Assembly (NCBI GenBank): GCA_934630385.1
Contig: CAKTWE010000074.1
Location: 1 to 7,958 of the forward strand
Direction: 5' to 3'
Length of the DNA stretch: 7,958 nucleotides
Source of the DNA: an uncultured Collinsella sp.
GTDB lineage: Bacteria; Actinomycetota; Coriobacteriia; Coriobacteriales; Coriobacteriaceae
Part shown: positions 5,580 to 7,958 of the stretch, piece after piece
How the letters are laid out: each line of letters opens with the position of its first letter
How positions within the stretch are numbered: the stretch's first letter is position 1
The notes under the pieces: generated by a model
Seen by the model: only the letters and a program-made list of their open reading frames with translations
The model's database searches: none
What the model was told of the DNA's origin: nothing
Program-made: the position numbers and the translations under genes

Positions 5580-7364
5580 CTATGAGCGCTTGCGGCTCAC
5601 CACGGCGCCTGCGGCGATGGCGGCTGTTCCCGCAAGGGCGGCTGCCACGATGGCTGCGCTCGAGGCGTCGCCGGTTGCCGCGAGCTTGCCGGTGGTCTTG
5701 GCTCCCGTGGCTGCAACTGCAACGGTCTTGGTTGTCTTCGTGCCCTCGGACTTGGAACCCTCGGGCTTGGTCTCGCCTGGCTTCTCCTCGGGTTTGATCT
5801 CCTCGGGAGGCACGATGACCGTGCTCTTGGCGACAGCGGCGTTATAGGGGGAGTCGATTACAGCATCGCCCGTGCCGATGGTTTGACCTGCCTCGTAGGA
5901 GATGCTGGGACCGTACTCTTCTTCGTTGCGATAGTTAATGATCTTGCCGCCTGCGGGCGTCTGGATGGGAGCGCCTTCGATCTCGATGGTGCCGATTGCC
6001 TTGCCGTCCTCGCTTATGGCAAGAGCGAAGACTGCCGCCGTGTCTCCCTCGGCCGTGACCTTGCTGCGGACGATCGAGATACTCGCGGGCGTGATGCCCT
6101 CGTAGGTCTGGGCGAAGATACCGATGTTCAGACCCCTAGGCTCAGGAATGACCTCGCCGCTTTGGTCGTTGCTGTAGTGATCGGGGCCATCGCCACCGGT
6201 CTCGATATAGCGGGCTATAGCCTTAACAACGGAGTCGCTGATGTAGATATGGCCGCCAGCGACGTTTGGCTGGTGGTTTCTGGTAGAGATTGCAACCGAG
6301 AATTTGCCTTCCGCGAACGCGTCCACGATGGAACCATTCTTGATGACGATGTCGTCCCCGTCAGTGATGAGGGCGATGGCCTGACCGCCGCTCGCGCTTG
6401 TACGGACCGTCACGGTCGCGTGATCGAGCGTAACGCCCTTGTAGGCATAGACACCATATTCAACACCGCTTGCGTCAAGGGAGGCGTTCGTGACCGCGAG
6501 ACTGCCCTCAGTGTCGACGGCAAGATCTCCCTCGGAGTTTGCCTTAACCTGGCTGCCGCCCGAGATGTTGATGCCGTCTTTAGCCCAAATCGCTGCTTCT
6601 TCTATAGAGCTTGCTTCTACCTTGCCACCGCCTTTGATGGTCAGGTCACTGCCCGCGGCGATGCCGTAACCTTCGCCTCCTTTAGCGATCACTGTGCCAG
6701 AGGAATCGATGGTGGTCTTGCCCTTGGATTGGATGCCTTCGGTACCGCCCGTTGCATTCACGGTGCCCGAGCCCGTGATAGAGAGATCGCCTTTTGCCTC
6801 AATTCCGTCGGAAGCAGTGCTTGTGGTGTTCACAGTGCCTGCGCCAGAAATGGAGAGGTCGCCTGTGGATTTAATTGCATCGGCCTCGGCTGTCACATTG
6901 AGCTCATCCGTGCTATTCGAGCTCGTTATGTTCAACTCTGCTTTCTGGCTAGTGCCATCCTGCGCTTTGATGGCGGCTCCGGTGTAATCGGGCTCGGTTT
7001 TCACGGTGTTCTTGCCCTCATAGGCAATGTTGAGCTTGCCCGCAGCCTTGATTGCGCCGCCGTCATAGCCGTTGAGCTTCATATCGTCGGCGCCGTCCCA
7101 GCTCCATGTGCCGGCGTCGTCGCCCGCCGCGGTGCCGGCGTTGTACTGGGTGCCGCCGACGTCCACCCACTCGGCCGCAAGTGAGACGCTCGGCATGAGC
7201 AGCGAGCTTACCGTGAGCGCGCATACGGCTCCCACGACGATGCGGCGCGTCACGCGGCGCCAGCTGCCGTGTGCGAGCAACGTGCGACGGCGCACGTCGG
7301 GCTCGATAAAATGGGCTCCAGAGGTTTTGTCATTGCGCTTGGGGGTCGTGAACAAGGCGGCCAT
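5580..7364 (-). CDS. Secreted, LAXTG-anchored parallel beta-helix surface protein (Cthe_2159-like carbohydrate-binding repeats)
   Basis: This 594-residue protein starts with a long basic segment (1-41, rich in Arg) and a hydrophobic helix (about 42-63), with signal cleavage likely near SLAA/EW around 63-64. The region after it (WSWDGADDMKLNGYDGGAI) resembles the opening strand of coriobacterial surface proteins. Residues 161-353 hold at least seven repeats of about 23-24 residues following the pattern G-I-x-A/S-K-G-D-L-x-I-x-G-x-G-x-V-x-A, as expected for a right-handed beta-helix like the Cthe_2159 carbohydrate-binding family. A Pro/Glu/Lys linker (519-546) leads to LAATG (561-565), a hydrophobic helix (569-590) and RKRS, a complete sortase signal. 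LAXTG is the motif of class E sortases of high-GC Gram-positives. The start is ATG at 7364, with GGGAG five bases upstream; the ATGs at 7382 and 7376 lack such a site. Likely role is binding glycans or host surfaces; the ligand is unknown. Confidence 0.85.
   Translation of the reverse strand: MAALFTTPKRNDKTSGAHFIEPDVRRRTLLAHGSWRRVTRRIVVGAVCALTVSSLLMPSVSLAAEWVDVGGTQYNAGTAAGDDAGTWSWDGADDMKLNGYDGGAIKAAGKLNIAYEGKNTVKTEPDYTGAAIKAQDGTSQKAELNITSSNSTDELNVTAEADAIKSTGDLSISGAGTVNTTSTASDGIEAKGDLSITGSGTVNATGGTEGIQSKGKTTIDSSGTVIAKGGEGYGIAAGSDLTIKGGGKVEASSIEEAAIWAKDGINISGGSQVKANSEGDLAVDTEGSLAVTNASLDASGVEYGVYAYKGVTLDHATVTVRTSASGGQAIALITDGDDIVIKNGSIVDAFAEGKFSVAISTRNHQPNVAGGHIYISDSVVKAIARYIETGGDGPDHYSNDQSGEVIPEPRGLNIGIFAQTYEGITPASISIVRSKVTAEGDTAAVFALAISEDGKAIGTIEIEGAPIQTPAGGKIINYRNEEEYGPSISYEAGQTIGTGDAVIDSPYNAAVAKSTVIVPPEEIKPEEKPGETKPEGSKSEGTKTTKTVAVAATGAKTTGKLAATGDASSAAIVAAALAGTAAIAAGAVVSRKRS
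6306..6884 (-). repeat. Tandem repeats of about 70 bases encoding beta-helix coils
   Basis: The stretch encodes residues 161-353 of the surface protein as consecutive coils of about 23-24 residues. Repetition is clearest at protein level: GDLSISGAGTVN at about 168-179 and GDLSITGSGTVN at 192-203, then TTIDSSGTVIAKG, LTIKGGGKVEAS, INISGGSQVKAN and LAVTNASLDAS. At DNA level the two closest units lie at about 6763-6795 and 6835-6867 and differ at many bases, so these are old diverged repeats and not a recently expanded array. Confidence 0.75.
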
Positions 7365-7394
7365 GGTTACTCCCATCCTCATAGGGCCTATGCG

Positions 7395-7400
7395 ATTATG
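7395..7400 (-). promoter_or_regulatory. Possible -10 box for the surface-protein gene
   Basis: On the minus strand CATAAT lies 30 bases ahead of the chosen ATG at 7364, giving a leader of roughly 20-25 bases. No recognisable -35 is found at 16-18 bases further upstream. Placement is right but sequence support is thin. Confidence 0.3.
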
Positions 7401-7438
7401 CCCAGCATATCTGCAGGATGTAGCCGGCGGTAGTGCCG

Positions 7439-7460
7439 TTTGGAGGGCAAAATGTCCAAA
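7439..7460. promoter_or_regulatory. Small inverted repeat upstream of the surface-protein gene
   Basis: TTTGGA at 7439-7444 and TCCAAA at 7455-7460 form a perfect 6-bp dyad with a 10-base spacer, centred about 50 bases upstream of the possible -10 box. It could be an operator for the surface-protein gene. Six-base dyads occur often by chance, so this is weak. The rest of the gap up to 7505 holds nothing else I can name. Confidence 0.25.
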
Positions 7461-7504
7461 AGACGGGGGAGAAATGGGTTATGCGCCCGTGTGTCGACTC
7501 GCTT

Positions 7505-7545
7505 AAAAGAAAAGCGCGGGACCGCTCAATGCGATTCCGCGCTTT
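7505..7545 (-). terminator. Intrinsic terminator of the purine permease gene
   Basis: AAAGCGCGG (7511-7519) pairs with CCGCGCTTT (7537-7545). Read on the minus strand the stem runs into TTTTCTTTT, a good U-tract, 27 bases after the permease stop codon. It separates the permease transcript from the surface-protein gene downstream on the same strand. Confidence 0.85.
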
Positions 7546-7571
7546 CATGGTTTGGTTTGTCAGCCGTGCCG

Positions 7572-7958
7572 TTACGCCACGAAGAAGTAGACGAGGAAGG
7601 CAAGGGCTGCGATCCACATGAGCGGCTTGATCTTGGAGGCCTCGCCCTTAAAGAGCGCGACGATCACGTAGGCGATAAAGCCCAGACCGATGCCGGCAGA
7701 GATCGAGTAGGTGAAGGGCACGCCGGCGACAATCATGAACGCCGGGAAACCCTGCGACACGTCGGACCAGTCGATCTCGGAGGCCTCGCTCATCATGAGG
7801 TAGCCGACGTAGACCAGAGCACCGCAGGTGGCGGCGCTGGAAACGATGGTGACGATGGGGGAGAAGAACGCGGCGAGAATGAACAGCACGCCGGTGGTGA
7901 CGGAGGTGAGGCCCGTGCGGCCACCGTCGGCAGCGCCAGAGGTGGACTCGACGAAGGT
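7572..7958 (-). CDS. AzgA-type guanine/hypoxanthine/adenine permease, C-terminal part (cut by window edge)
   Basis: Only the last 128 residues are in the window; the frame is open through base 7958, so the gene continues beyond the right edge. The visible part opens with TFVESTSGAADGGRTGLTSV, the hallmark of AzgA-type NCS2 permeases (PbuG/PbuO relatives), in which the ESxxG segment belongs to the substrate-binding core. About four membrane helices follow, with YSISAGIGLGFIAYVIVALF and a short C-terminal helix ending LVYFFVA. These inner-membrane proteins import purine bases by proton symport; which purine cannot be told. Stop codon TAA is at 7572-7574 and a terminator follows. A Met inside the visible part (minus strand, 7889) is not the start, because the conserved core motif lies ahead of it. 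Confidence 0.93.
   Translation of the reverse strand, partial: TFVESTSGAADGGRTGLTSVTTGVLFILAAFFSPIVTIVSSAATCGALVYVGYLMMSEASEIDWSDVSQGFPAFMIVAGVPFTYSISAGIGLGFIAYVIVALFKGEASKIKPLMWIAALAFLVYFFVA

Noticed and set aside
6306..6884. CRISPR-like repetition
   Set aside because: The units are diverged and in frame, with no constant repeat and variable spacer pattern; they encode protein coils.
5883..7184. A 433-codon open frame on the plus strand opposite the surface-protein gene
   Set aside because: It lies wholly antisense to a gene with a signal peptide, repeats and a sorting signal, and its composition is what the repetitive GC-rich coding strand would give in reverse. It has no recognisable domain and no good ribosome site.

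Overview
The window looks like chromosomal DNA from a high-GC Gram-positive gut bacterium. My best guess is a member of the Coriobacteriia close to Collinsella. This rests on the GC-rich coding style, a surface protein ending in an LAXTG-type sortase signal, and the style of its beta-helix domain. No marker gene fixes the taxonomy, so the assignment is inference.

Left part, all on the plus strand: a Cof-type HAD-IIB phosphatase (80-988) is followed after 10 bases by a LysR-type regulator (999-1895), probably as one transcript. A 155-base AT-richer gap then holds a perfect 13-bp inverted repeat (1937-1969) abutting an extended -10 element. After it comes a short, core-type MetE-like methyltransferase (2051-3184) with all four expected zinc ligands. 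Next, after a gap with a possible -10 box and a strong hairpin, is a UraA-like uracil permease (3310-4644), which ends at a strong terminator (4669-4706).

Right part, all on the minus strand: a small cytoplasmic alpha/beta hydrolase of the Fes/IroE esterase type (4705-5367, TTG start) converges on the same terminator. Upstream of it lies a large secreted, wall-anchored parallel beta-helix protein (5580-7364) with its own terminator. At the right edge is the C-terminal part of an AzgA-type purine permease (7572-7958, cut by the window) with a clear terminator.

The genes mostly look like housekeeping or niche functions: methionine synthesis, uracil and purine uptake, a phosphatase and an esterase. 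No phage, IS, CRISPR, tRNA or rRNA is visible. The two points most worth following are the candidate LysR operator in front of the MetE-like gene and the LAATG-anchored beta-helix surface protein. I do not see convincing evidence of an entirely new multi-gene system. No gene-free stretch exceeds 300 bases; the longest gaps are 5368-5579 and 7365-7571.
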